A DNA stretch of 15,427 bases from Mesenet sp031546805 (GCA_031546805.1 JAVBJW010000038.1:1-15427), one strand, 5' to 3'. Shown: positions 1-8,190, counted from the stretch's first letter. Numbers and translations are program-made. The notes: generated from the sequence alone by a model not told the origin.

Positions 1-138
1 ACTATGAAGTATACTGAAAATTTTGAACCTGGAAAATTATATACTGGAATTCCAGGAGAAGATCAGATATGCAAGATAATTGCTAATACAATCGAAAATC
101 AAAGTTTATGCAATAGCAATAGCAATGACTTCATATAA
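1..138 (+). CDS. C-terminal end of an unidentified protein (partial)
   Basis: Frame 1 is open from the first base of the window to a TAA stop at 136-138, giving 45 residues that end in an Asn/Ser-rich tail (three AGCAAT repeats at 115-126 lie here). There is an ATG at 4-6, but such a short protein is unlikely, so I read this as the end of a gene that begins upstream of the window. I see no recognisable motif or membrane segment. A hairpin that could end its transcript begins 12 bp after the stop. Family unknown. Confidence 0.45.
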   Translation, partial: TMKYTENFEPGKLYTGIPGEDQICKIIANTIENQSLCNSNSNDFI

Positions 139-150
139 TTAACTTTTAAG

Positions 151-179
151 TAACCTTAAGTTTTTTAAACTTAAGGTTA
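151..179 (+). terminator. Perfect 13-bp hairpin after the partial gene
   Basis: A perfect inverted repeat has arms at 151-163 and 167-179 with a 3-nt loop of T residues. It lies 12 bp after the stop of the upstream + strand gene. The flank is A/T-rich on both sides but lacks a clean T-run, so termination is inferred from position and symmetry. It could act in both directions. Confidence 0.5.
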
Positions 180-230
180 TATATTTAAAGCAGCTCTCCT
201 GTTACATAAAACTATCTAATTTATTAGAAG

Positions 231-256
231 TTGAGTAAAGTATATACTTTATTCAA
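231..256 (-). terminator. Near-perfect palindrome after the 199-aa gene
   Basis: Positions 231-256 form a palindrome with one G:T mismatch, able to fold as a 10-bp stem with a 6-nt TATATA loop. It lies 27 bp past the stop of the minus-strand gene at 283-882, where a terminator would be expected. No long T-run follows on the minus strand, so this is a candidate only. Confidence 0.35.
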
Positions 257-282
257 GCAAAAAGAATTCATAAAAACTTTTA

Positions 283-882
283 TTAAAACTTTATTACATC
301 ATAAAAAGCAGCTTGAATTATAGAATGGGCTAATTCTTGAGTCTTAGTTTTAGAAAAAACAGTTATATTTTTTGATGTTTCACTGTTCCCACTAAATAAT
401 TTATCTTTAATAATTTCTACATCTTCAATACTGTTTTCATCATCATACTTTTCTTTATAACCAGTAATCTTATAAGAAACTTTGTTATTCTTTTCTTCTT
501 TCAATGTCAAAATCTCACCACTTTCTGTAACTACCATATTTTCATTATCTTCATCAAATAACAACTCATCCAAGTTGCCAGTTACCGATAAATCACTCTT
601 GTTTAGCGTTAATTCTATTTTTTTCATATTATTTCTTCTAGCTATAATCTTATTTACAAGGCTATTTTTTAAATTTTTAATTTCTTTATCCTTACTATGG
701 CTAACTGCTATACAAGCTATTCCTGCAACTGATATTGCTAGGAATATTGAGGCAATCAAGGTTGTAGCTAAAGCAAATCCTTTCTCTCCTCCAAAAAAAT
801 TTACTAGTGACTTAGTAGCTTCTGGCTTTGCACAGTTAACTATCACAGCTATGATTGAAAAAAGTGCAACTAAAAATGACAA
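283..882 (-). CDS. Hypothetical protein with two N-terminal membrane helices (199 aa)
   Basis: I do not recognise this family. The product has two hydrophobic segments, about residues 2-18 and 36-60, joined by a short loop containing Lys, Pro and Gly. A polar, Lys/Glu-rich domain of about 135 residues follows and is predicted to lie in the cytoplasm. The start is a TTG at 880-882. No in-frame ATG lies between it and the upstream stop, and a later Met (residue 86) would remove both helices. A weak GTGAAG-like element lies roughly 10 nt upstream. The gene follows ileS on the same strand after 125 bp and is convergent with the partial gene at the window start. The antisense + strand frame at 482-979 is less protein-like. 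Role unknown; an inner-membrane protein is inferred. Confidence 0.6.
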   Translation of the reverse strand: MSFLVALFSIIAVIVNCAKPEATKSLVNFFGGEKGFALATTLIASIFLAISVAGIACIAVSHSKDKEIKNLKNSLVNKIIARRNNMKKIELTLNKSDLSVTGNLDELLFDEDNENMVVTESGEILTLKEEKNNKVSYKITGYKEKYDDENSIEDVEIIKDKLFSGNSETSKNITVFSKTKTQELAHSIIQAAFYDVIKF

Positions 883-1007
883 ATCAATAATAACTTCACT
901 TGACTTTAGATATTATTTGACATTTTTATACCTATTATTAATTTATAATAATATAAATCTTAACATATATAAAAAATAAAGTAAAGAATTTATTAATATA
1001 TTTAAAA

Positions 1008-4000
1008 TTAATCAACACATATCTGAAATCTCAGATCCTCACCTTCTACTGAATGGGTAATATAACTCTTCTCTTTATCTGTCTCTTCATTTACTGCTAA
1101 ATACACTGATAAAGTTTGATCTTTTATATATTCTTGCCACTTTTCTATTGCTGCTTTAAAGTTAATATCGTTTGTTTGCACAACAACCCTAATGCGATCA
1201 GATATGTGCAAATTTGCTTGTTTTCTTGCTTCTTGTAGAGCTCTCACTACATCTCTAGCATATCCTTCAACAATTAGTTCATCACTTAAGTTTGTATCTA
1301 ATATCACTATTCCTTTGTTATCATCAAATACGCAAGAGAAGTTATTATCTGTTTGCAAGAGCACCTCATATTCTCCTTCATTTAGGATATGGTAATTATC
1401 TGCATCTTTGCCTATTAGTAATTGTCCTTTTCTAAGTAGATCCCACTTTCCTTCCTTTGCGTATTGCATTAAATCTTTTATTTTATCTGGAATTCTCTTG
1501 CCTAAAATAGAAAAATTTAACTTTAACTTTACCGACGCTACTTCTTCTACATTATTCATTAGTCCTAGTGTTTTAACATTCACTTCGCTTTTGATTATCT
1601 CTTGATATTCTTCAGATAAACTGCTTAAGTTTTTGTGATATATAGTTATTTTGCTTAAAGGCTGACGAATGCGTATGCTGTGAGTATTGCGTACAGAAAG
1701 AGCAGCATTACAAATATCTTTCACTAAATCCATCTCACTTATGAGTTTTTTGTCAAAGTTTTTACTCTCAGGAAAACTAGTCAGATGAATAGACTGTTCT
1801 TTAAATCTAAGACCTTGCCACGCAGCCTCTGTGATTAGGGATAAAAGTGGTGATGAGGCTCTGAGTATATAATAGAATACGGTATATAAAGCATTATAAG
1901 CATCAGTTTTATCTTGATCTGCTTCATTTTTCCAAAAACGATTGCGGCTACGGCGTATATACCAATTATTTAATACTTCAAAAAAATCTACCACTGCTTT
2001 GCATGCATCTTGTGCATTATATGCATCCATTGAGCTTTTAATATTTGTAACTGTCTCAAAGCATTTGGCAATTATATAACGGTCCATGGTGCTATTAAAC
2101 TTTTCACATACCTCAGCTTCTATTTCATCAACATTTGCATACATAGTAAAGAAGTGATAACTATTCCATATTGGTTTTATTACAACTTTTAGTATATCGC
2201 GTATCATGTTACCTTCTTTATCTAGCAGAAGGTTGCCACCACAAACAATTGGGCTAGAGAGCATAAGAAAACGCAAAGAATCAGCACCATATTTAGTAAA
2301 CACTTCCATGGGATCAGCGTAATTATTAAGACGCTTAGATAATTTTTGCCCCTGAATATCGAGTACAACCCCATGGCATATACAATTCTTGAATGGTGGA
2401 CGATCAAACAGTGCGGTGGATAAAACAAATAAAGTATAAAACCAACCTCTTGTTTGAGCGATATACTCAGTAATAAAATCTGCTGGAAAGTTATTTTCAA
2501 ACCACTCTTTATTCTCAAATGGATAGTGAACTTGAGCAAATGGCATTGAGCCCGACTCAAACCAACAATCAAAAACATCAGGGACACGGCGCATAACTGA
2601 TTTTCCCGTTGGATCATCAGGATTTTGCCGTATTAAGTTATCAATAAATGGCAAATGCAAATCTTCTATTTTAGTATTAAAATCGTTTTCTAATTCTGTA
2701 ATTGAACCATATACATCTACCCTTGGATATTTTGGATCATCTGATTTCCACACTGGTATTGGTGTGCCCCAAAAGCGATTGCGCGAAATAGACCAATCAT
2801 GTGCACCCTCTAACCATTTACCAAATTGCCCATCCCTAACATGTTCTGGCACCCAATTAACGGTTTTGTTGAGTTCTACCATTCTATCCTTAAATTTTGT
2901 CACTGCGACATACCATGAAGGCATAGCACGGTAAATTAGAGGAGTATCTGTCCTCCAACAATGTGGATAATTATGTATGTATTGTTCTGTTTTAAACCAT
3001 AGGCCTTTTTCTTTTAATTTTTTTATTATTATATCATTTGTATCAAATACATGCATGCCAGCTAAACCTGGAACACTCGTAGTGAATTTTCCACTACTAT
3101 CTATCGGACAGAGAGTTTCTATATTGTGCTTCTGACAAATAAGGAAGTCATCTTCGCCAAAACCTGGCGCGGTGTGTACAATCCCTGTTCCTTCTTCCGC
3201 TGTTACATAATCGGCAATTAAAACGCGAAATGCATTTTTCGTATTAGAAAAATAATCAAATAATGGCTCGTAAGAAAGATTAACCAAATCCTCTGCCTTT
3301 AATTCTATATTGCATGGCAGGTAAGTGATATTATTTTGCTGACAGTGATTGATAAAGTTTTGCATATAACTTTTGGCAAAAATATATAATTCATTGTTTA
3401 CTATTGCTCCTGAATATTCTATGCCTTTTCCTACAGCCAAAGCTAAATTACTTGGCAATGTCCATGGAGTTGTGGTCCAGGTGAGTAACTTGCATTTACT
3501 AACATTGCTACCAACAGTTTTTGGTTTTTCTAATAATTCAAAAGCCACAGTTACAGATTTGCTAACTTTTTGTCTATAAGCATTATCCATTCTCGTTTCA
3601 AAATTTGATAGTGGAGTTTCACATGCCCAACTATAAGGAACTACTTTTACTGATTCATATACTAAACCTTTATCATAAAGCTGCTTAAAAGCCCACATTA
3701 CTGATTCCATAAATGACTTATCCATAGTTTTATAGTCATTCTGAAAATCAACCCAACGAGCCTGTCTATTTACGTATCTCTCCCATTCTGCAGCGTATTT
3801 CATCACAGATGATCTGCAATGACTATTAAATTTTTCAACGCCAAACTTCTCTATTGCCACTCTTCCAGATATCTCAAGCTCTTTTTCAGCTCCCATTTCA
3901 GCTGGCAGGCCGTGGCAATCCCAGCCAAATCTTCTCTCTACCCTTTTACCTAGCATGGTTTGATATCTGGCAAATGCATCTTTGATAAAACCTGTAAGTA

Positions 4001-4181
4001 AATGCCCATAATGAGGCAAGCCATTGGCGAATGGTGGACCATCATAAAACACAAAACAATTATTTTTAGGACGGTTTTCAACCGATCGTTGAAAAGTTTT
4101 ATCCTTATTCCAAAAGCTTAAAATTTCTTCTTCTATAGCAACAAAATCTGGATTACTTTTTATTTCTTGATATTTCATCAT
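1008..4181 (-). CDS. ileS: Isoleucyl-tRNA synthetase, eukaryote-like type
   Basis: This class Ia synthetase charges tRNA-Ile with isoleucine in the cytoplasm and hydrolyses mischarged valine. At 1057 residues it has the full length of the long (IleS2, eukaryote-like) form. The HIGH signature appears as HYGH at 57-60. The CP1 editing domain shows TTTPWTLPSN at 236-245 and the GTGIVHTAPGFGEDD block at 331-345. The second ATP-binding signature is KLSKR at 613-617, with an Arg as in eukaryote-like enzymes rather than the KMSKS of standard bacterial IleRS. The anticodon-binding domain fills most of the C-terminal third. Two adjacent ATG codons (4179-4181 and 4176-4178) can start it; I use the first. 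It is divergent from the ankyrin gene, with a candidate promoter at 4206-4233. The frame is intact. Confidence 0.97.
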   Translation of the reverse strand: MMKYQEIKSNPDFVAIEEEILSFWNKDKTFQRSVENRPKNNCFVFYDGPPFANGLPHYGHLLTGFIKDAFARYQTMLGKRVERRFGWDCHGLPAEMGAEKELEISGRVAIEKFGVEKFNSHCRSSVMKYAAEWERYVNRQARWVDFQNDYKTMDKSFMESVMWAFKQLYDKGLVYESVKVVPYSWACETPLSNFETRMDNAYRQKVSKSVTVAFELLEKPKTVGSNVSKCKLLTWTTTPWTLPSNLALAVGKGIEYSGAIVNNELYIFAKSYMQNFINHCQQNNITYLPCNIELKAEDLVNLSYEPLFDYFSNTKNAFRVLIADYVTAEEGTGIVHTAPGFGEDDFLICQKHNIETLCPIDSSGKFTTSVPGLAGMHVFDTNDIIIKKLKEKGLWFKTEQYIHNYPHCWRTDTPLIYRAMPSWYVAVTKFKDRMVELNKTVNWVPEHVRDGQFGKWLEGAHDWSISRNRFWGTPIPVWKSDDPKYPRVDVYGSITELENDFNTKIEDLHLPFIDNLIRQNPDDPTGKSVMRRVPDVFDCWFESGSMPFAQVHYPFENKEWFENNFPADFITEYIAQTRGWFYTLFVLSTALFDRPPFKNCICHGVVLDIQGQKLSKRLNNYADPMEVFTKYGADSLRFLMLSSPIVCGGNLLLDKEGNMIRDILKVVIKPIWNSYHFFTMYANVDEIEAEVCEKFNSTMDRYIIAKCFETVTNIKSSMDAYNAQDACKAVVDFFEVLNNWYIRRSRNRFWKNEADQDKTDAYNALYTVFYYILRASSPLLSLITEAAWQGLRFKEQSIHLTSFPESKNFDKKLISEMDLVKDICNAALSVRNTHSIRIRQPLSKITIYHKNLSSLSEEYQEIIKSEVNVKTLGLMNNVEEVASVKLKLNFSILGKRIPDKIKDLMQYAKEGKWDLLRKGQLLIGKDADNYHILNEGEYEVLLQTDNNFSCVFDDNKGIVILDTNLSDELIVEGYARDVVRALQEARKQANLHISDRIRVVVQTNDINFKAAIEKWQEYIKDQTLSVYLAVNEETDKEKSYITHSVEGEDLRFQICVD

Positions 4182-4205
4182 AATTTTCTTAAGAGCACTA
4201 TTTAA

Positions 4206-4233
4206 AGAGTATGTAATTTTTCTTTTTTGACAA
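4206..4233 (-). promoter_or_regulatory. Candidate sigma-70 promoter of ileS
   Basis: On the minus strand a TTGTCA (4228-4233, five of six consensus bases) is followed after 16 nt by TACTCT (4206-4211, a weak -10). The predicted transcript would start about 20 nt before the ileS ATG. A short A/T hairpin (arms 4217-4224 and 4232-4239) overlaps the -35. The A+T content makes chance matches common. Confidence 0.3.
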
Positions 4234-4357
4234 GAAAAAGGACTTTTTGGAATCTGTAAAATTCATTATACCTAATCTATCTCTATACCGTTAAATTATT
4301 TTAAACAACTTTAATTTAAGATTTATTTATACTTAAATACTTGCAAAATATTGCAAA

Positions 4358-4385
4358 TTGAGTAAACTTAATGTTCAAGTATAGT
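4358..4385 (+). promoter_or_regulatory. Candidate promoter of the ankyrin gene
   Basis: TTGAGT at 4358-4363 and TATAGT at 4380-4385 are separated by 16 nt. They would place transcription start about 10 nt before the GTG at 4402, leaving a very short leader. A TTGCAAA(A) direct repeat (4341-4357) lies just upstream. This is motif-based only. Confidence 0.28.
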
Positions 4386-4401
4386 TGATATTGAGACAGC
4401 A

Positions 4402-5586
4402 GTGAAAAATGAAAAGTCTGGCATACATTTAAATAATCATGATGGAAAATTAATAATTACACCTAACGTTACTTTACAAGATGTTAAAGAATTTTGTGAA
4501 GTTAACCTGCTAGATGAAAATATCAAGTATAAAATATTTGAAGGTGTAATTGAACACTTGCATAGTTTAACTAGCCCCACTGATAAAAATGATGTTTATC
4601 GTGATATAATGCATTTTATTTATAGCAAGGGATTTGATGTTAATAAAATACATTTTGGTGGTGTTTATGATAACACTATGTTGTTATGGGATATCTCTTA
4701 TGGTAGAGCTATCAGTCCAGAAGCTTCATTAACATTATTACGTGAATTTAACGCTAATCCCTTTATTTTTGATAATGCTAATAAAAACGCTCTACATTTT
4801 TTATTGCTTAAAGGTCATGAAGTACAAAGATCTATAGTTGATGAAATATTAAGTCATAAAGATATTAAAAAACATATTAATGATAAAACTATATGTGGTG
4901 ACACAGCTCTTCATATCGCTTGTGCAAGAAGAGATGAGAAATTTATAACTCAATTATTGGAAAAAGGAGCTGATTTAAATGTCAAGAATAAAAATGGACA
5001 AACACCTATTGATATGTTGCATTTAAATGAAAAAGAAAGATTAGAGTTTTTATCATTAAAGAAATATCTTGATCTTAGTTGCGTATCGAATCGTGACATA
5101 AAATATCTTGCTACTGTTGATAAGGAAATTTTTAATTCAGATCCACAAGTGATAGAAGAAAAAATAAAGGAAAATAGCAAATCGCAAAGTACTGTTTTAC
5201 AAGATTCAGCATTATCTAATGTACAAGAACAAGATCGTTTATTTTCGGGGGATAAAATGGCAGGTTGTGCGGATGTTATAAGGAAATTTAAAGCAAAAGA
5301 TACATCTGATATGTTTACTAGAATAGGAGCTGGTATAATACTTGTTTTTCTTTTTGGTGCAATAATAGTTGTAGGATACAAGCATCTCCCTGAAGACTAT
5401 AAAATACCTGCTATTACAATAGCATCTGTTTTTCTATTTTCATTTGCAGCAATACTACTTGCTGCACCCTTTTTATATTGGGCTAAAGTAAACAAAGATA
5501 AACAACAAAAAGAGCCTTTGTCTCCTTTGTCTAATGTAAATGGAAGTGAATCTTATTCACTAAGCTTTTCTGTTAGTAAAATTTAA
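4402..5586 (+). CDS. Ankyrin-repeat protein with C-terminal two-helix membrane anchor (394 aa)
   Basis: The clearest ankyrin repeat is at residues 165-196, with GDTALHIACARRD then LLEKGADLN. A weaker one is at about 127-160 (NALHFLLLKG), a degenerate one at about 88-121, and a capping half-repeat starts at 197 (NGQTPIDML). Two strongly hydrophobic helices follow at about 308-326 and 335-361, separated by an 8-residue loop, then a 33-residue Ser-rich tail. The repeats probably bind a protein partner while the helices fix the protein in a membrane with both ends on the same side. The start is GTG at 4402; no ATG lies in frame after the upstream stop at 4369-4371, and a GAG element sits 6-9 nt upstream. 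Ankyrin proteins are often candidate host-interaction factors in Wolbachia, but no secretion signal is visible and the partner is unknown. Confidence 0.85.
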   Translation: MKNEKSGIHLNNHDGKLIITPNVTLQDVKEFCEVNLLDENIKYKIFEGVIEHLHSLTSPTDKNDVYRDIMHFIYSKGFDVNKIHFGGVYDNTMLLWDISYGRAISPEASLTLLREFNANPFIFDNANKNALHFLLLKGHEVQRSIVDEILSHKDIKKHINDKTICGDTALHIACARRDEKFITQLLEKGADLNVKNKNGQTPIDMLHLNEKERLEFLSLKKYLDLSCVSNRDIKYLATVDKEIFNSDPQVIEEKIKENSKSQSTVLQDSALSNVQEQDRLFSGDKMAGCADVIRKFKAKDTSDMFTRIGAGIILVFLFGAIIVVGYKHLPEDYKIPAITIASVFLFSFAAILLAAPFLYWAKVNKDKQQKEPLSPLSNVNGSESYSLSFSVSKI

Positions 5587-5593
5587 TCATGGA

Positions 5594-5610
5594 AAATCCA
5601 TTATGGATTT
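5594..5610. terminator. Short hairpin between convergent ankyrin and holB genes
   Basis: Arms 5594-5600 and 5604-5610 form a 7-bp perfect stem with a 3-nt loop, 7 bp after the ankyrin stop and 29 bp from the holB stop. There is no adjacent T-run on the + strand. It could serve either convergent transcript; the evidence is weak. Confidence 0.28.
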
Positions 5611-5639
5611 GCTATATCTCTACTGATAATTATACTTTT

Positions 5640-6524
5640 TTAGTTTTTGCATGTAATAATATCTATTAAATTAATCAATGTATGATTTTTATCTAAATAA
5701 AGTTTTTCAGCAGAGGCCAGGAGATTAGTAATTTGCTGCCATTTTTCATACCAATACGCAATACCACGATCAATACTTTCAATAGCAAGCTTTTCACTTG
5801 CATGCACTTCTATTCCAATTTTATTTTTCATAATTTTTAAAATTAAATCTTGTAAAATATAGACTATTAAATCTAGTTCAATGTTGGTATTTGTTATGCA
5901 ATTCACCGTATCGAAGTCATTGATTCCTTGCAATATTTTAAGTAAGCATTGATATAAATCATTAATTTCATCACCTGCTGTACTGACTATTGCTCCAGGT
6001 ATACCACAAAATAGAGAAAACATTTCATCACATAACTTTTTGTTAGGAGAAAATTTAGCCACAACCTGTTTTGTTTCATCATGGCTTAGTGAAGAGAGCT
6101 TAAGTTGAAAACAACGTGACTTTATAGTTGTCGGTATATCGTATGGTTTATGACTAATTATTAGTATTATTGAATTTTGAGTTGGTTCTTCTAGTATTTT
6201 TAGCATTGCATTTTTAGCATTATTATTTGCTGCATCAATGCTATCTATTAACACTACTTTATAATCAGAATGCATCGGACTTAAATACAAAAAGTTTTTA
6301 AGATACCTAATACGCTCGATGCCAATAATAGAATCTTCTATTATCAGTAAATCTGGGTGATCATAGCATACAGAAGAAGCACTCTGTGTTAAAAGCAAGC
6401 TGGCAAAGGACTTAGCCAACGTTGCTTTCCCTATTCCCTTTTGGCCACAAATTAGCCATGATTGCACAGATCGATTATTCATTAGTCTCTGTTTTGCAAG
6501 CTTGTGCCCTATTACGTTTTCCAT
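5640..6524 (-). CDS. holB: DNA polymerase III, delta prime subunit (clamp loader)
   Basis: Delta prime is the fixed part of the clamp-loader complex that places the beta sliding clamp on DNA. The 294-residue product opens with the typical VIGHKLAKQRL stretch. It has a Walker A-like GQKGIGKAT at 27-35, a Walker B region VVLIDSID at 90-97, the family hallmark NAMLKILEEP at 105-114, and the SRC motif carrying the arginine finger at 136-138. The four-Cys zinc module usual between Walker A and the HPDLL segment is missing: the helix runs into HPDLL (56-60) with one Cys (53). Overall length is shorter than E. coli delta prime (334). It lies 8 bp after the tsaC-type stop, and its AAAGG ribosome site overlaps that stop (TAAAGG), which points to co-transcription. 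The C-terminal third is poorly conserved, as is usual. Confidence 0.9.
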   Translation of the reverse strand: MENVIGHKLAKQRLMNNRSVQSWLICGQKGIGKATLAKSFASLLLTQSASSVCYDHPDLLIIEDSIIGIERIRYLKNFLYLSPMHSDYKVVLIDSIDAANNNAKNAMLKILEEPTQNSIILIISHKPYDIPTTIKSRCFQLKLSSLSHDETKQVVAKFSPNKKLCDEMFSLFCGIPGAIVSTAGDEINDLYQCLLKILQGINDFDTVNCITNTNIELDLIVYILQDLILKIMKNKIGIEVHASEKLAIESIDRGIAYWYEKWQQITNLLASAEKLYLDKNHTLINLIDIITCKN

Positions 6525-6532
6525 ACAAACCT

Positions 6533-7144
6533 TTATATCTGTTTTAGATTGCTTAATTTTAAGCGGAATAATGCATCTTTTATACTTTCATCTGCAACTG
6601 CACCTTTTCTTAAAATAGCAATTTCATCCGTTGTCAGGTCAATTATGGTTGACTCTACACCTATCACTAACTCATCATTCTTTATGATAACAGAAATATT
6701 TTTTTTCATGTCATTCGATATATCACAAGCTTTTGACACACTTTTTTCTCCTGAACTATTAATACTAGTTGCAACTATTGGACTTTTGAATTCATTTAAT
6801 ATTGCAAGTGCAATTGGATGATCTGGAATTCTAACACCTATAGTATCATGGAAGAATTCTTTTGGTAGCTTATTATTATCTTTTAATGGTATAATAAATG
6901 TTATTGGACCTGGTACAAAGTATTGAATAAGAGAAATATAATCTTTTCTTATAACTACTATTTCATTTAGCTGCTGAATATTAGAGATAAATATTGATAA
7001 TGGTTTATTTTTATCACGTTTTTTTATTTTATATATCTGATCTATTGCTTTGATACTTTGAGCATTACAAGCAAGAGCATATACGGTCTCTGTTGGAAAA
7101 CATATTAGCTGGTTATTATTTAAAGCATTAATTATATTTAGCAT
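6533..7144 (-). CDS. tsaC: L-threonylcarbamoyladenylate synthase (TsaC/YrdC/Sua5 family)
   Basis: This enzyme makes threonylcarbamoyl-AMP from threonine, bicarbonate and ATP, the first step of t6A37 modification of tRNAs that read ANN codons. The 203 residues form one YrdC domain without the extra C-terminal domain of longer Sua5 proteins. Visible motifs are PTETVYAL at 17-24, the basic nucleotide-binding stretch KIKKRDKNKPLS at 39-50, PGPIT at 78-82, GVRIPDHP at 103-110, TSINSSGEKS at 126-135 and GVESTIIDL at 162-170. The ATG at 7142-7144 is the only one in frame after an upstream stop; no Shine-Dalgarno is visible, so it may be leaderless or weakly initiated. It heads a two-gene unit with holB and is divergent from coaE across 50 bp. 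Confidence 0.92.
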   Translation of the reverse strand: MLNIINALNNNQLICFPTETVYALACNAQSIKAIDQIYKIKKRDKNKPLSIFISNIQQLNEIVVIRKDYISLIQYFVPGPITFIIPLKDNNKLPKEFFHDTIGVRIPDHPIALAILNEFKSPIVATSINSSGEKSVSKACDISNDMKKNISVIIKNDELVIGVESTIIDLTTDEIAILRKGAVADESIKDALFRLKLSNLKQI

Positions 7145-7194
7145 ATGTATTTTATTTACACACTTATAACTGTTCGGTAAACCTATATTTTAGT

Positions 7195-7776
7195 ATGATT
7201 ATTTTAGGATTAACGGGTACAATTGGAGCAGGAAAAAGCTTTGTTGCTAGCTGTTTTCAAAAATTAGGGGCTGCTATATTTGATGCTGATGCAATAGTAC
7301 ATAAAATTTACCTATCAGATAAATCTATTATAAACCTAGCAAAGAGTTATTTTCCCGATGCAGTAATAGGCGAAGCAATTGATAGATCGATACTTATAAA
7401 GTATTTTTTTCAATATGATGAGAAATGGAGAATTTTTGAATCTGTAGTACACTCTCTTGTTTTAAAGAAACAAAATAATTTTATTGCAAGAGAGAGAAAA
7501 AACAACAGCAAGTTTGTAGTACTAGATGTACCATTGTTGCTTGAAACAAAATCTCACCATTTATGTAATTTTATTATTTTCGTAACTATAAATCCCAAGC
7601 TGCAAGATCAGAGATTAAAAAAACGCAATTTCACACAAAAAAAGCTAAGCCTAATTACTAAGCGACAACTTACTTGCCAAATAAAATATAAACTCTCTAA
7701 CTTTGTTATCAATACAAGCCTGAGCAAGGGATATACTTTTTCTCAAGTTAAACAAATCATTAAGTCTCTTACATAA
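7195..7776 (+). CDS. coaE: Dephospho-CoA kinase
   Basis: CoaE phosphorylates the 3'-hydroxyl of dephospho-CoA, the last step of coenzyme A synthesis. The 193-residue product has a P-loop GTIGAGKS at 8-15, the catalytic-region FDADAIVH at 29-36, the strand and substrate loop VLDVPLLLET at 109-118, a basic lid region around 140-165, and the family's FVINTS near 170-175. Length is close to the usual 200. The conserved HPLV before the lid reads HSLV here (86-89), a small deviation. The ATG at 7195 fits the conserved N-terminus exactly. No Shine-Dalgarno is visible. The gene is convergent with the 113-aa membrane protein gene (56 bp apart). Confidence 0.93.
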   Translation: MIILGLTGTIGAGKSFVASCFQKLGAAIFDADAIVHKIYLSDKSIINLAKSYFPDAVIGEAIDRSILIKYFFQYDEKWRIFESVVHSLVLKKQNNFIARERKNNSKFVVLDVPLLLETKSHHLCNFIIFVTINPKLQDQRLKKRNFTQKKLSLITKRQLTCQIKYKLSNFVINTSLSKGYTFSQVKQIIKSLT

Positions 7777-7832
7777 CTCGTATTTTGATAATCATAATTT
7801 CTCAAGAGAACTTTCTGTGAATTATAAATTTG

Positions 7833-8174
7833 TTATCTAACTGATATCAATTCTGTAAGACCAGAGTGAACTGTTGTATGATCTAAACTTGTAAAAATAG
7901 TACATACACAATAAACCAAAGTGGCAATAAGAACAATCGAGAGAGCACAGCACAAAAGGAGAGTGTAATTTCTTCCATCCATTTTCTTCCTCACTCTTCG
8001 TGTTTGTCTCTCAAATGTTTCTGCTCCTTTCAGTAACTTATTCGCTATATTCTCTAACTTTTTTAGTTTGTCATATTCTAAAATTTTATTTATTGCAGCT
8101 AAAAGTTCTTCTTTTGTTATATCAACTTGTTCTAGCAGTTTCTGTATTTGTTCATCTATTGTTGCATCTCCCAT
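7833..8174 (-). CDS. Small helical protein with one C-terminal membrane span (113 aa)
   Basis: I do not recognise this family. Residues 6-64 are a charged, probably coiled-coil helix. They end in a basic cluster RQTRRVRKKM (56-65), followed by a single hydrophobic span at about 70-94 containing four Cys, and a 19-residue tail. The positive-inside rule puts the N-terminal helix in the cytoplasm and the tail outside. The ATG at 8172-8174 is preceded by a full AGGAGGT at 8184-8190, 9 nt away, the strongest ribosome site in the window. It follows the 1164-aa gene on the same strand after 49 bp, so the two are probably co-transcribed and may work together. Function unknown. Confidence 0.75.
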   Translation of the reverse strand: MGDATIDEQIQKLLEQVDITKEELLAAINKILEYDKLKKLENIANKLLKGAETFERQTRRVRKKMDGRNYTLLLCCALSIVLIATLVYCVCTIFTSLDHTTVHSGLTELISVR

Positions 8175-8183
8175 AAACTTGCT

Positions 8184-8190
8184 ACCTCCT
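8184..8190 (-). promoter_or_regulatory. Consensus Shine-Dalgarno site of the 113-aa gene
   Basis: AGGAGGT on the minus strand, 9 nt before the ATG at 8174, matches the anti-Shine-Dalgarno sequence. It fixes the start of the small gene and contrasts with the weak or absent sites of the neighbouring genes. Confidence 0.8.

Noticed and set aside
917..949. Perfect TTGACA (917-922) and TATAAT (944-949) on the + strand
   Set aside because: The spacing is 21 nt, too long for a sigma-70 promoter, and it points toward the 3' end of ileS with no + strand gene to serve.
482..979. 165-codon open frame on the + strand opposite the 199-aa gene
   Set aside because: It is antisense to a frame with a more natural membrane-plus-polar-domain layout, is made mostly of Phe/Leu/Ser runs typical of the complement of Lys/Glu-rich coding DNA, and has no ribosome site.
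2222..2617. 131-codon frame inside ileS on the same strand
   Set aside because: Out-of-frame shadow of a clearly conserved IleRS segment that includes the KLSKR region.
4950..5381. 143-codon frame antisense to the ankyrin gene
   Set aside because: Complement of the ankyrin repeat and linker coding sequence; no motif of its own.
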